This document shows positions 16,592-25,370 of a stretch of DNA of 64,000 bases, piece after piece; position 1 is the first letter of the stretch; the number at the start of each line of letters is the position of its first letter. The stretch is from Devosia sp. (GTDB lineage Bacteria > Pseudomonadota > Alphaproteobacteria > Rhizobiales > Devosiaceae): positions 186,001-250,000 of the forward strand of contig JADJPS010000018.1 of NCBI GenBank assembly GCA_016713105.1. Direction: 5' to 3'. Both the position numbers and the translations under genes were made by a program. The notes beneath the pieces are model-generated. The model made no database searches. It saw only the letters and a program-made list of their open reading frames with translations, and had not been told where the DNA came from.

Positions 16592-18790
16592 ATGCGCCGC
16601 TTCCATGGTTTCGCCGGGCTTGCCGGCCTCGCCCTTGCCACCTTCATGGCCGTGACCGGCTTCGTGCTGTCGCTTCAGCCACTGCTCGATGCGGTGACGA
16701 CCGCTCCGGTCGGCGACGCCCCGAGCGTTGCCGAACTTGCCGGCCTGGTGGCCGAACAGGTGCCCGGCGTGGAGCGGCTCGCGCGCTCTGCCTCTGGCCA
16801 ACTCGTCGCCTACGCCTTTGATGGAACAGCCCGCAGCGCCGACATCGTCGATCCCACGACTGGCGGCGTCATCGGTACCTACGCCCCATCCGCCTTCTTC
16901 ACCTTCTTCACCGAGCTTCATCGCTCGTTGTTCCTCGATTGGGCCGGGCATGGGGCGGCGGGCATCGCTTCGCTCGGCATCCTCGCTCTCTCGCTCAGCG
17001 GCATCGGCCTGCTGGTGCGCAAGATGGGCGGCTGGCGACAGCTCCTTGCCCGGGTTCGCGGCACCGGCCCGCAGCGGCTCCATACCAGCCTCGCGCGTGC
17101 GGCGGTCATTGCCCTGCTGCTTACCGCGGCAACCGGCACCTACATGTCGGCAGCCTACTTCGAACTCGTGGCCAGCTCGGATTCGGCGTTCTCCTTCCCG
17201 CCGGCCGGCGAAGGTGCGGTGCCCGCCCCCATCGCCTCGCTCGAGGGACTGGCGAGCCTTCCGCTGAGCGAGCTGCGCGAGCTGGTCTTCCCGGCAGCGG
17301 ACGATGCGAGCGACGTCTTTTCGGTCACAACCGCGACCGGCCAAGGATACATCGATCAGGCGACAGGCGCATTCCTCTCCTTCACGCCCAACAGCATCTG
17401 GCAGCAGGTCTATGAGTTCATCTACCTGCTCCATACCGGACAGGGTGCCCCGCTGCTGGCCGCCCTCCTTGGCCTTGGCGCACTCGCGGTGCCGACGCTG
17501 GCCGCGACCGGTGCGGCAATCTGGTGGTTGCGCCGTCGCGCCATGCCGCGCATCGCGCACAACCAGCCCCCGCGCGAGGCCGATACGGTCATCCTGGTCG
17601 GCAGCGAGTCTGGCAGTACGTGGGGGTTTGCCGCCGATCTGCACAAGGCCCTCAGTGCCGCCGGCCATCGCGTGCACATTGCGGCGATGAACGAGCTTCG
17701 TCCTGCCTACCCCAGGGCGAGCCGCCTGTTCGTCCTCGCCGCCACCTACGGCGATGGTGCCGCGCCGGCCTCGGCGCGCCAGTTCCTGGGGCGGCTCAAG
17801 GCACTGGCCTCACGCCCCGCCTTCGCCGTGCTCGGGTTCGGTGACCGGAGCTTTCCGCAGTTCTGCGCCTATGCCTCACAGGTCGAAGCAGCGCTCGCGG
17901 CCCATGGGTTGCGGCCACTCCTCCCGATCTGCGGCATTGATCGCCAGTCGTCTGCCGACTTCGCGGCCTGGGGTCGAAGCGTGAGTGAGGCGATTGGCGC
18001 CGAACTGACATTAACTCACATTCCGCCGCGCCCGCGGACGACGAGCTTCGTGCTCGATGAACGAACGCTCTATGGCGTCGAGGTGCAGGCCCCGGTGGCG
18101 CTGCTGCGCTTTGCCGTGCCCAAGCGTCGCTCAGGCCTTCCCGCCTGGCTCGGCGGGCACGACCATCGGCAGTTCGAAGCAGGCGACCTCGTCGGCATCC
18201 TGCCGCCCGGTACCGATATACCCCGCTACTACTCGATCGCCAGTTCCTCGAGGGAGGGCCTCATGGAGATCTGCGTGCGCAAGCAGGCGGGCGGCCTCTG
18301 CTCGGAGTTTCTGCATGGGCTCGCCCCCGGCGACGCGATCGAGGCGTTCATCCGGCCCAACCCCGATTTTCGTCCCGAACGCTCGCGCCGCCCCCTGATC
18401 CTGATCGGCGCCGGCGCCGGCATCGCGCCGCTCGCCGGCTTCGTCCGGAGCAACCGCCGTCGTCCCATCCACCTGTTCTTTGGCGCCCGCGATCCCGGGT
18501 CGGACTTCCTGTACCGCGACGAGTTCCAGGAAGCGTTAGCCGAGGGCCGCCTAACCTCTCTCACCACGGCATTCTCGCGCGTCCTCGGCGGCGGCTACGT
18601 GCAGGATCGCCTGCTGGATGAGGCCGGCGCCTTGCGGGACCTTGTCCGGAGCGGCGCCCAAATCATGGTCTGCGGCGGACGCGACATGGCGAACGGGGTG
18701 CGCGAAGCGATCGACGCCTGCCTCATGCCGCTCGGCCTCTCCGTCCAGGACCTCAAGCGCGAAGGGCTCTACCTCGAAGATGCGTACTGA
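16592..18790 (+). CDS. PepSY transmembrane domain-flavodoxin-ferredoxin reductase fusion
   Basis: This 732-aa inner-membrane flavoprotein should move electrons from NAD(P)H towards the periplasm. The N-terminal half is a PepSY-associated membrane unit with four helices (about residues 6-28, 123-143, 168-190 and 287-313) and conserved histidines (His110 in ELHRSLF, His164, His281). A flavodoxin domain (about 333-480; GSESGSTWGFA, ATYGDGAAPASA) and an FNR-type FAD/NAD(P)H domain (about 490-732; RYYSIASSS, GAGAGIAPLAGF, CGGRDMANGVREA) follow. The layout matches sulfite-reductase-flavoprotein-like PepSY reductases. It overlaps apbE by 11 bp and follows DUF2271 by 7 bp, so the three form one operon. 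Confidence 0.9.
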   Translation: MRRFHGFAGLAGLALATFMAVTGFVLSLQPLLDAVTTAPVGDAPSVAELAGLVAEQVPGVERLARSASGQLVAYAFDGTARSADIVDPTTGGVIGTYAPSAFFTFFTELHRSLFLDWAGHGAAGIASLGILALSLSGIGLLVRKMGGWRQLLARVRGTGPQRLHTSLARAAVIALLLTAATGTYMSAAYFELVASSDSAFSFPPAGEGAVPAPIASLEGLASLPLSELRELVFPAADDASDVFSVTTATGQGYIDQATGAFLSFTPNSIWQQVYEFIYLLHTGQGAPLLAALLGLGALAVPTLAATGAAIWWLRRRAMPRIAHNQPPREADTVILVGSESGSTWGFAADLHKALSAAGHRVHIAAMNELRPAYPRASRLFVLAATYGDGAAPASARQFLGRLKALASRPAFAVLGFGDRSFPQFCAYASQVEAALAAHGLRPLLPICGIDRQSSADFAAWGRSVSEAIGAELTLTHIPPRPRTTSFVLDERTLYGVEVQAPVALLRFAVPKRRSGLPAWLGGHDHRQFEAGDLVGILPPGTDIPRYYSIASSSREGLMEICVRKQAGGLCSEFLHGLAPGDAIEAFIRPNPDFRPERSRRPLILIGAGAGIAPLAGFVRSNRRRPIHLFFGARDPGSDFLYRDEFQEALAEGRLTSLTTAFSRVLGGGYVQDRLLDEAGALRDLVRSGAQIMVCGGRDMANGVREAIDACLMPLGLSVQDLKREGLYLEDAY

Positions 18791-19751
18791 ACCCCGTCTC
18801 GTCCGCCGAGTGCTCAATGGTCCGACCATGGGCACGCGCTTTGCCGCGGTGTTCTTCACCCAGGAGGATCGCTGTCTGTCCGGCCTTCAGCTTGGCCTGC
18901 AGCAGGCGGTGGACCGCGTCGACAACCAGATGTCCACCTGGAAGCCGCGTTCAGACCTGATGCAGCTCAACGCTGCGCCCGTCGGCACCTGGCTCGACAT
19001 TCCGCGAGAACTGGCAACGGTCCTGTCGGCCGCGCTCGAGATCGGACGCCTGTCGGACGGCGCCTTCGACATCGGGGTCGGCGACCTCGTCATCGCCTGG
19101 GGCTTTGGTCCTGCTGCCGGCGCCGCAGACGACCAGGCCATCGCCAATGCCGCAGCCCGCTGTCGCACGCCCGCTCATCTTGCCCTCGAACTCGATCAGG
19201 CCCGCCATCGCATCCGCAAGCATGCCGCAATTGCGCTCGACCTCTCGGGCATTGCCAAGGGCTTTGGGGTCGACGAACTCGCCCGCGTGCTCGATGCCAA
19301 CGGCATCGCCAGCTACCTCGTCTCGATCGATGGCGAGTTGCGCGCGGGTGGACCAAAGCCTGATGGTTCGGCCTGGCGCATTGCGATCGAACAGCCCGAG
19401 CCCGGCCGCCGCGAGGCCGCGCTGTCCGTCGAACTCGTCGCCGCCGCCCTGGCCACTTCCGGCGATTACCGCCACGTGGTCGAGCACGGCGGCCGCCTGC
19501 ATGCCCACACCATGGATCCGCTTCGGCGCGTTCCGCTCGTCGATGGTCCGGCCGCGGTGACGACGCGCGCGTCCACCTGCATGGTTGCCGATGCGTGGGC
19601 GACCGCACTCATGGTCCTCGGCCCCGAGCGGGGCAGCACGCTCGCCGACGCGCTTGGCATCGAGGCGCTGTTCGCCGAGCGTTGCGTCGCGCCGGCCGCC
19701 TCACCCCGATCGACCCCGCAAGGCGGGAGCCTCCATGTCCAGGAGGCATGA
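18780..19751 (+). CDS. apbE: FAD:protein FMN transferase (ApbE family)
   Basis: This 323-aa flavin transferase attaches FMN covalently to Ser/Thr of target proteins. Family motifs are visible in order: GTRFAAVFF near the start, FDIGVGDLVIAWGFGP, LDLSGIAKGFGVD, SIDGELRAGG, ATSGDYRHVVEHGG with HTMDP, and VADAWATALMVLG. The start at 18780 lies inside the end of the reductase gene in another frame. Unusually, no signal peptide or lipobox can be seen (MRTEPRLVRRVLNGPTMGT), although ApbE normally acts outside the cytoplasmic membrane. The natural target is the reductase or the DUF2271 protein of the same operon. Confidence 0.88.
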   Translation: MRTEPRLVRRVLNGPTMGTRFAAVFFTQEDRCLSGLQLGLQQAVDRVDNQMSTWKPRSDLMQLNAAPVGTWLDIPRELATVLSAALEIGRLSDGAFDIGVGDLVIAWGFGPAAGAADDQAIANAAARCRTPAHLALELDQARHRIRKHAAIALDLSGIAKGFGVDELARVLDANGIASYLVSIDGELRAGGPKPDGSAWRIAIEQPEPGRREAALSVELVAAALATSGDYRHVVEHGGRLHAHTMDPLRRVPLVDGPAAVTTRASTCMVADAWATALMVLGPERGSTLADALGIEALFAERCVAPAASPRSTPQGGSLHVQEA

Positions 19752-19927
19752 TCACCCTTGTCGGATCGGACTGTCGGCCCGGGCGCCGGCACCACGAAGA
19801 CATGGACGATCTGCCCCCGGCCAGTGTTCAGCGTCAATCTCGGCAAATGCTGCGGGGTGTCCCTTAATGTCTTCGAAACGTCTCGATCCGTAATCTCGCG
19901 CGTACGACGCGAACTCAAGGCAACGCC

Positions 19928-20896
19928 GTGGCGAACCTAGCGACGCGTAGTCTTCGAGACCGGACGCGAACGCCAGATGGGCGGATAGCGAACGACGCAC
20001 TGGCTTGTGCCCAGCGCGAGCTCGAAATGGTCTATTCGGCACTCGACAACGTGAAGACCGGCCTGTTGATCCTCGACAGGGATCTGAGAGCTGTCTACAG
20101 CAACCCGGCGCTGCACGGACTGTTCAGATCCTGGAGCCCGGATCAGATCCGGAGCCAGAAGCCACGCTATGTCGAGCTGCTTCTGAGTGCGAACTCCGCC
20201 GCCGCCATCGATCTCGAGGACTATGTTGCCCGCAGACTCAGCTGGGTGAAGTCGGGCGAGCAGGCGCCCATGGACCTGCGCATGGCCGACGGCTCCGTTC
20301 AGCGGTGTCAGCTGGCGGTCCTGCCCAATGGCGGGCGCATGCTGATCTACAGCGATGTCACCGACATCATCCGCAATGCCGCAGAACTGGAGCGTCTCGC
20401 CACCACGGACGGCATGACGGGCCTGTTCAACCGCCGCCATTTCCTGGCGCTGGCAGAGTGCGAATGGAAGCGGGCCCGAAGGTATGACCGGTCGGTTTCG
20501 CTGGCAATTCTCGACATCGACTTCTTCAAGGCCATCAACGACGAGTTCGGACATGACGTCGGGGACAGTGTCATCGTGCACCTGACCGATCTCGTAAGCC
20601 GGACCAAACGCGATACGGACCTTCTGGCACGCATTGGCGGAGAGGAATTCGCGCTGCTCCTGCCGGAAACGACGTTGTCGGCCGCAAGCACCGTGGCCGA
20701 GCGCATCCGTCATGAAGTTGCGACCAGGCCTTTTGACAAGGCGCCACACAGCGTGGCGGCAACCGTGAGCATCGGCGTGGCGGCGTCGACCGACACGATG
20801 GCGGGCTTCACCGACCTGATGAAGGCAGCCGATGATGCCCTCTACGACGCGAAGCGATCCGGCCGCAATCGCGTTGCCTTGCGTCCAGGCCTCTGA
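19928..20896 (+). CDS. Diguanylate cyclase with N-terminal PAS-like domain
   Basis: This 322-aa soluble protein should synthesise c-di-GMP. A PAS-like sensor covers about residues 28-155 (ALDNVKTGLLILDRDLRAVYSN), a short helix links to the GGDEF domain (about 160-320). The active site is ARIGGEEFALLLP and an RxxD I-site (RDTD) lies just before it, so product inhibition is likely, unlike the cyclase at 1218. The GTG at 19928 is the apparent start, with AAGG upstream; no membrane segments are seen. It stands 176 bp after apbE and converges with the LysR gene at 20909. Confidence 0.85.
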   Translation: MANLATRSLRDRTRTPDGRIANDALACAQRELEMVYSALDNVKTGLLILDRDLRAVYSNPALHGLFRSWSPDQIRSQKPRYVELLLSANSAAAIDLEDYVARRLSWVKSGEQAPMDLRMADGSVQRCQLAVLPNGGRMLIYSDVTDIIRNAAELERLATTDGMTGLFNRRHFLALAECEWKRARRYDRSVSLAILDIDFFKAINDEFGHDVGDSVIVHLTDLVSRTKRDTDLLARIGGEEFALLLPETTLSAASTVAERIRHEVATRPFDKAPHSVAATVSIGVAASTDTMAGFTDLMKAADDALYDAKRSGRNRVALRPGL

Positions 20897-20908
20897 CCCG
20901 CCACAGGC

Positions 20909-21805
20909 CTAATCGGACCGCTGTGCTTCAAGCAGCAGCCATTTCCGAAACCCCGCAAAGCCGGAAATGGCCTCCGAGCGAGCTGGAAACAACAGGGCGT
21001 AGGGCTCCTGCCCCCGCAGGCGCCTGTCGGACGCCAGGGTCAGCCGCCCCGCGCGTAGTTCGTGCTGGACGAGAATCTCGGGCAGCAATGCGACGCCGAG
21101 GCCTGCGATTGCGGCGCTCGTCACCATGTCGAAGTGCTCGAACCGCGCGCCGCGCAGGATGGTGCGTGGATCGCGCCCGGCGTGGCGGAACCAGTCGAGC
21201 CAGAGGCTGGGCCGGGTCGCCTGCTGCAGGAGCGGCAGCCGGGCGAGGGCATCATCGTCAAGCCGCTGCGCGCCCCCCAGCAGGCCAGGGGATGCCACGA
21301 CGACCAATTGTTCCTGCATCAGCACGTCGGCTTCGGCACCCGGGGCCCGGTGGCTTGCGCGCTGGATGGCGGCATCGAACGGCTCGGCCTCGAAATCAAC
21401 TGCGTCGAGCCGCGCGGAAATGTCGAAGGTCACCTGCGGCACCGCAGCCCGGAAGCCCTGCAGTCGCGGGATCAACCACACGCTTGCCAGGGTCGGCAGC
21501 ACAGCGAGGCGCAACACCTCCGAGTGACCACCAAACGACATGACCGTGAGCGCGGCCTGGTTGATCTCGTCGAGCAGCCGGTCGGCGTCGCGCTGCAGGG
21601 CACGACCGGCATCCGACAGGAGCAGTCGCTGCCGCACCCGGTTGAACAGCCGTACGCCAAGCCGCTCCTCGAGTGTGTTGAGGGAGCGGCTGACCGCGCT
21701 CTGCGTCAGGTTGAGCTCCAGCGCGGCACGCGTTGTCGCGCCCAGCCGGGCGCAGGCGCAGAACGCCTGGAGTTCGGAAATGGTCGGCATGTAGGACTGG
21801 CGCAT
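20909..21805 (-). CDS. LysR-type regulator of the glutarate operon (GcdR/GcvA-like)
   Basis: This 298-aa LysR regulator has a winged helix at about residues 5-65 (LNLTQSAVSRSLNTLEERLGVRLF) and a GcvA-type effector domain. The ATG at 21805 has AGGGGAGG 4 bases upstream; an ATG at 21790 is less well placed. The gene is divergent from glutaryl-CoA dehydrogenase, the same arrangement as gcdR with gcdH/gcdG in pseudomonads, so it is the likely glutarate-responsive activator. A perfect inverted repeat in the intergenic region fits a LysR box. Confidence 0.82.
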   Translation of the reverse strand: MRQSYMPTISELQAFCACARLGATTRAALELNLTQSAVSRSLNTLEERLGVRLFNRVRQRLLLSDAGRALQRDADRLLDEINQAALTVMSFGGHSEVLRLAVLPTLASVWLIPRLQGFRAAVPQVTFDISARLDAVDFEAEPFDAAIQRASHRAPGAEADVLMQEQLVVVASPGLLGGAQRLDDDALARLPLLQQATRPSLWLDWFRHAGRDPRTILRGARFEHFDMVTSAAIAGLGVALLPEILVQHELRAGRLTLASDRRLRGQEPYALLFPARSEAISGFAGFRKWLLLEAQRSD

Positions 21806-21826
21806 CGCCCCTCCCCTTCTCGCAGA

Positions 21827-21847
21827 ATTATGACTTCTGCTCATAAT
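21827..21847. promoter_or_regulatory. LysR-type operator: 7-bp perfect dyad
   Basis: ATTATGA and TCATAAT are perfect inverted repeats separated by 7 bases, and the dyad contains the T-N11-A core of LysR boxes. It lies 22 bp upstream of the LysR start and about 230 bp upstream of the dehydrogenase start, and is conspicuously A/T-rich in this GC-rich region. The rest of the intergenic stretch to 22078 holds no gene I can support. Confidence 0.65.
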
Positions 21848-22078
21848 GTACGCATCAGGAGTCGTTATCGGAAATGCCGGACCGGCGCTACGCTAACCGG
21901 TGTGCAGGAATCGCGCAGCGGCATCATCGTCGCGGCCGGCGCCTTGCCGGCATGCAGGATTCAAAGGTCGCCGTTGCCGTCAACCCGGACCGGGCGTGCC
22001 CGTCGGCCCATTGCGGACTGCGGCCGGTTCCCGGGCGCGGCGATCGAGCGCGGCGTTCTTCAATTCGAAAGGCACACC

Positions 22079-23311
22079 ATGACCGACGACGGCAAGATCA
22101 ACCCTACCCTCAGTGCCAAGGAGCGCCCGGAACTCTCCGCCTTCGCCTGGAACGATCCGTTCCTCCTCGACGCGCAACTGAGCACCGAAGAGCAGATGAT
22201 CCGCGACAGTGCGGCGGCCTTTGCCGCGGACCGGCTCGCTCCACGCGTCCAGGACGCCTATCTCAACGAGACAACAGATCCCGCGATCTTCCGGGAAATG
22301 GGCGAAGCCGGGCTGCTGGGCGTCACCATCCCCGAGCAGTATGGCGGTGTCGGCGCGTCATACGTGTCCTACGGACTGGTCGCGCGCGAGATCGAACGCA
22401 TCGACTCCGGCTACCGCTCAATGCTGAGCGTGCAGTCCTCGCTGGTCATGTATCCGATCCATGCCTACGGCTCGGAAGCGCAGAAAAGCAGATACCTGCC
22501 GAGACTGGCGAGCGGTGAATGGATCGGCTGCTTCGGGTTGACCGAACCGGACGCCGGTTCGGACCCCGGTGGCATGACGACGCGGGCCGAACGCATCGGT
22601 GGCGGCTACCGCCTCAATGGCACCAAGACCTGGATATCCAACAGCCCCATCGCCGATGTGTTCGTCGTCTGGGCCAAGTCGCAGGCGCATGGCGGCGCCA
22701 TCCGCGGCTTCGTGCTCGAAAAAGGCACACCCGGTCTGTCCGCTCCCAAGATCGGCGGCAAGTTGTCGTTGCGCGCCTCTATCACCGGCGAGATAGTGAT
22801 GGAGAACGTGGAGGTCGCCGAGGACGCTCTGCTCCCGGATGTCGCCGGACTCAAGGGCCCGTTCGGCTGCCTCAACCGCGCCCGCTACGGCATTTCCTGG
22901 GGCGTGATGGGCGCCGCGGAGGATTGCTGGCACCGCGCCCGCCAGTACGGACTCGATCGCCGGCAGTTCGGCAAGCCGCTTGCCGCAACGCAGCTGTTCC
23001 AGAAAAAGCTCGCCGACATGCAGACCGAGATCGCCCTTGGACAGCAGGCCGCCCTGCGGGTCGGGCGCCTGCTCGACGAGGGCCAGGCGGCGCCGGAGAT
23101 GATTTCGCTCATCAAGCGGAACAATAGCGGCAAGGCCCTCGAGATCGCCCGCGCCGCCCGCGACATGCACGGGGGCAACGGCATCCAGGTCGAGTACCAC
23201 GTCATGCGGCACGCCCAGAACCTCGAGACGGTCAACACCTACGAGGGAACCCACGACGTCCATGCCCTGATCCTGGGACGGGCGCAGACCGGCATCCAGG
23301 CCTTCTTCTAG
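22079..23311 (+). CDS. gcdH: Glutaryl-CoA dehydrogenase
   Basis: This 410-aa FAD enzyme belongs to the acyl-CoA dehydrogenase family and oxidises and decarboxylates glutaryl-CoA to crotonyl-CoA. Diagnostic stretches are GCFGLTEPDAGSDP (FAD/substrate site), RYGISWGVMGAAEDC, RRQFGKPLAATQLFQKKLADM and, near the end, TVNTYEGTHDVHALILGR, where the Glu is the catalytic base of this subfamily. The ATG is at 22079; the open frame extends much further upstream but without coding character. A CoA-transferase and a hydroxyacyl-CoA dehydrogenase follow in the same operon, forming a route from glutarate towards acetoacetyl-CoA (a crotonase is not seen here). Confidence 0.93.
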   Translation: MTDDGKINPTLSAKERPELSAFAWNDPFLLDAQLSTEEQMIRDSAAAFAADRLAPRVQDAYLNETTDPAIFREMGEAGLLGVTIPEQYGGVGASYVSYGLVAREIERIDSGYRSMLSVQSSLVMYPIHAYGSEAQKSRYLPRLASGEWIGCFGLTEPDAGSDPGGMTTRAERIGGGYRLNGTKTWISNSPIADVFVVWAKSQAHGGAIRGFVLEKGTPGLSAPKIGGKLSLRASITGEIVMENVEVAEDALLPDVAGLKGPFGCLNRARYGISWGVMGAAEDCWHRARQYGLDRRQFGKPLAATQLFQKKLADMQTEIALGQQAALRVGRLLDEGQAAPEMISLIKRNNSGKALEIARAARDMHGGNGIQVEYHVMRHAQNLETVNTYEGTHDVHALILGRAQTGIQAFF

Positions 23312-23324
23312 GCAGGACCGGATC

Positions 23325-24431
23325 ATGACACACGCATTGGCCGGGCTTCGGGTCATCGAGCTGGCGCGCATCCTGGCGGGTCCCTGGGCCGGGCAGACGC
23401 TGGCCGATCTCGGGGCCGACGTCATCAAGGTCGAGAGCCCCGAGGGCGACGACACCCGTCTGTGGGGTCCGCCCTTCATCGACAGTGGCGGCGACCGGGC
23501 TGCCGCATACTTCCATGCCTGCAACCGGGGCAAGCGATCGATCACCGCCGACCTGCGGACCGCGGAGGGTGTCGATCTGGTGCGCCGGCTGGTGGCCACT
23601 GCCGACGTGCTTATCGAGAACTTCAAGGTCGGCGGGCTGGCCAGGTACGGACTCGACTACCAGTGCCTCAGCGCCATCAATCCGCGCCTGGTCTATTGCT
23701 CGATCACCGGTTTCGGGCAGACCGGACCCTATCGCGACCGGGCAGGCTACGATTTCCTGATTCAGGGGATGTCCGGCATCATGGATCTGACCGGCGAACC
23801 GGACGGCGCGCCGCAGAAAATGGGCGTCGCCTTCACCGACATCTTCACCGGCCTCTACAGTGTCATCGCCATCCAGGCGGCACTGACGCAGCGCGAGCGC
23901 ACCGGACTGGGGCAGCATATCGACATGGCCCTGCTCGACACTTCGGTCGGCGTGCTGGCCTACATGCATCCCAACATCGCACCGTACCAGACGCTGCCGG
24001 TGGCCGATGGCCACTTCATCCTGGCAGTCGGCAATGACGGCCAGTTCACGCGACTGTGCGAGGTCCTCGGCGTCGAAGAACTCTCGACCGACGCGCGTTT
24101 CGCGACCAACGCCGCCCGGGTGGAGAACCGCGTCGCCCTGTCTGCAGCGATCGCCGGTCGAACCGAGGCGTGGCAGCGGGATGCCCTGCTGTCGGCGCTC
24201 GAAGCCAGGGGCATTCCGGCCGGTCCGATCAACACTGTAGCCGAGGTGTTCGCCGACCCGCAGGTGGAGGCCCGGGCGATGCGCCTCGCCCCGGACGGAG
24301 TGCCGGGCATCCGGACCCCGATCGCCATGTCGGCCTCAGAACTGGCACTGTCCCGCCGATCGCCACGGCTCGACGAGCACCGGGCGGACATCCTGGCCGA
24401 ACTGGATCAACGCCGGGGGCCGGTGAAATGA
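23325..24431 (+). CDS. gcdG: CaiB/BaiF CoA-transferase, probable succinyl-CoA:glutarate CoA-transferase
   Basis: This 368-aa class III CoA-transferase begins GLRVIELARILAGPWAGQTLADLGADVIKVE, the family hallmark. It contains YCSITGFGQTGPYRDRAGYDFLIQG and the Asp nucleophile region GQHIDMALLD. It is 13 bp after gcdH and divergent from a LysR gene, the same trio as gcdR-gcdH-gcdG, so activation of glutarate with succinyl-CoA is the likely reaction. Its stop overlaps the next start by 4 bp (ATGA). Confidence 0.85.
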   Translation: MTHALAGLRVIELARILAGPWAGQTLADLGADVIKVESPEGDDTRLWGPPFIDSGGDRAAAYFHACNRGKRSITADLRTAEGVDLVRRLVATADVLIENFKVGGLARYGLDYQCLSAINPRLVYCSITGFGQTGPYRDRAGYDFLIQGMSGIMDLTGEPDGAPQKMGVAFTDIFTGLYSVIAIQAALTQRERTGLGQHIDMALLDTSVGVLAYMHPNIAPYQTLPVADGHFILAVGNDGQFTRLCEVLGVEELSTDARFATNAARVENRVALSAAIAGRTEAWQRDALLSALEARGIPAGPINTVAEVFADPQVEARAMRLAPDGVPGIRTPIAMSASELALSRRSPRLDEHRADILAELDQRRGPVK

Positions 24432-25324
24432 TCGACGCCCCGGCCACCCCGATCCAGCGCGTCGGCGTCGTCGGCGCTGGCCAGATGGGCTCCGGAATCG
24501 CTCAGGTCCTGACTCTGGCCGGCTTCGACGTCGTCCTCAACGATATCGCGGCGGAACGCCTGCAGCGCGCGCGGGCAGACGTCTCCGCCGGCCTCGACCG
24601 GCAGCTCCGCAAGGGGTCGATCACCATGACCCAAGGCGAGCAGGCTTTGGCCCGCCTTGCCACCGGCGGCAGCCTCGCCGATCTCTCCGGCTGCGATCTG
24701 GTGATCGAGGCGGCGACCGAGAACGAGGCCACCAAAGCGGAGATCTTTCGTTCTCTCGCGCCGCACCTGGGCGAACTGTCCATCGTCGCCAGCAACACAT
24801 CGTCCATCTCGATCACCCGGCTGGCGGCCAGCAGTGGTCGACCTGGACGGTTCATCGGGCTGCACTTCATGAACCCGGTACCGGTGATGCCGCTGGTCGA
24901 GGTCATTCGCGGCGCGGCCACCAGCACCGAGACCTTCGAGGCCGTGCGCGCCGTGGTCGCCCGCCTGGGCAAGGTCACCGCCCTCGCCAGCGATTCACCG
25001 GGCTTCATCGTCAACCGCATCCTGATTCCGATGCTGAACGAGGCCGCCTTCGCCCTCTATGAGGGTGTGGGCACGGTCGAGTCGATCGATGCCGCCATGC
25101 GCCTGGGCACCAACCAGCCAATGGGCCCGCTGCTGCTGGCCGACCATATCGGGCTCGACACATGCCTGGCGGTGATGCGAGTGCTCAACAGCGGCTTTGC
25201 CGACCCCAAGTACCGCCCCTGCCCGCTGCTGGTGAGGTACGTCGAAGCCGGCTGGCTGGGCCGCAAGTCAGGGCGCGGATTCTACAGCCATACCGGCGCC
25301 GCGCCCATTCCGGCCGGCCCATAG
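24428..25324 (+). CDS. 3-hydroxybutyryl-CoA / 3-hydroxyacyl-CoA dehydrogenase
   Basis: This 298-aa NAD-dependent enzyme oxidises (S)-3-hydroxybutyryl-CoA to acetoacetyl-CoA. A Rossmann motif, VGVVGAGQMGSGIA, lies at the N-terminus; the conserved NTSSIS stretch, the active-site His region GLHFMNPVPVMPLVE, and the C-terminal domain entry SPGFIVNRI follow. The NQPMGPLLLADHIGLD segment is typical of the short bacterial enzymes. Translational coupling to the CoA-transferase gene puts it in the glutarate pathway after crotonyl-CoA hydration. Confidence 0.92.
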   Translation: MIDAPATPIQRVGVVGAGQMGSGIAQVLTLAGFDVVLNDIAAERLQRARADVSAGLDRQLRKGSITMTQGEQALARLATGGSLADLSGCDLVIEAATENEATKAEIFRSLAPHLGELSIVASNTSSISITRLAASSGRPGRFIGLHFMNPVPVMPLVEVIRGAATSTETFEAVRAVVARLGKVTALASDSPGFIVNRILIPMLNEAAFALYEGVGTVESIDAAMRLGTNQPMGPLLLADHIGLDTCLAVMRVLNSGFADPKYRPCPLLVRYVEAGWLGRKSGRGFYSHTGAAPIPAGP

Positions 25325-25370
25325 AACGGGGCAGTGCCGCGGCCGGCGCTTCGATGTCGGGCCATCCGTG

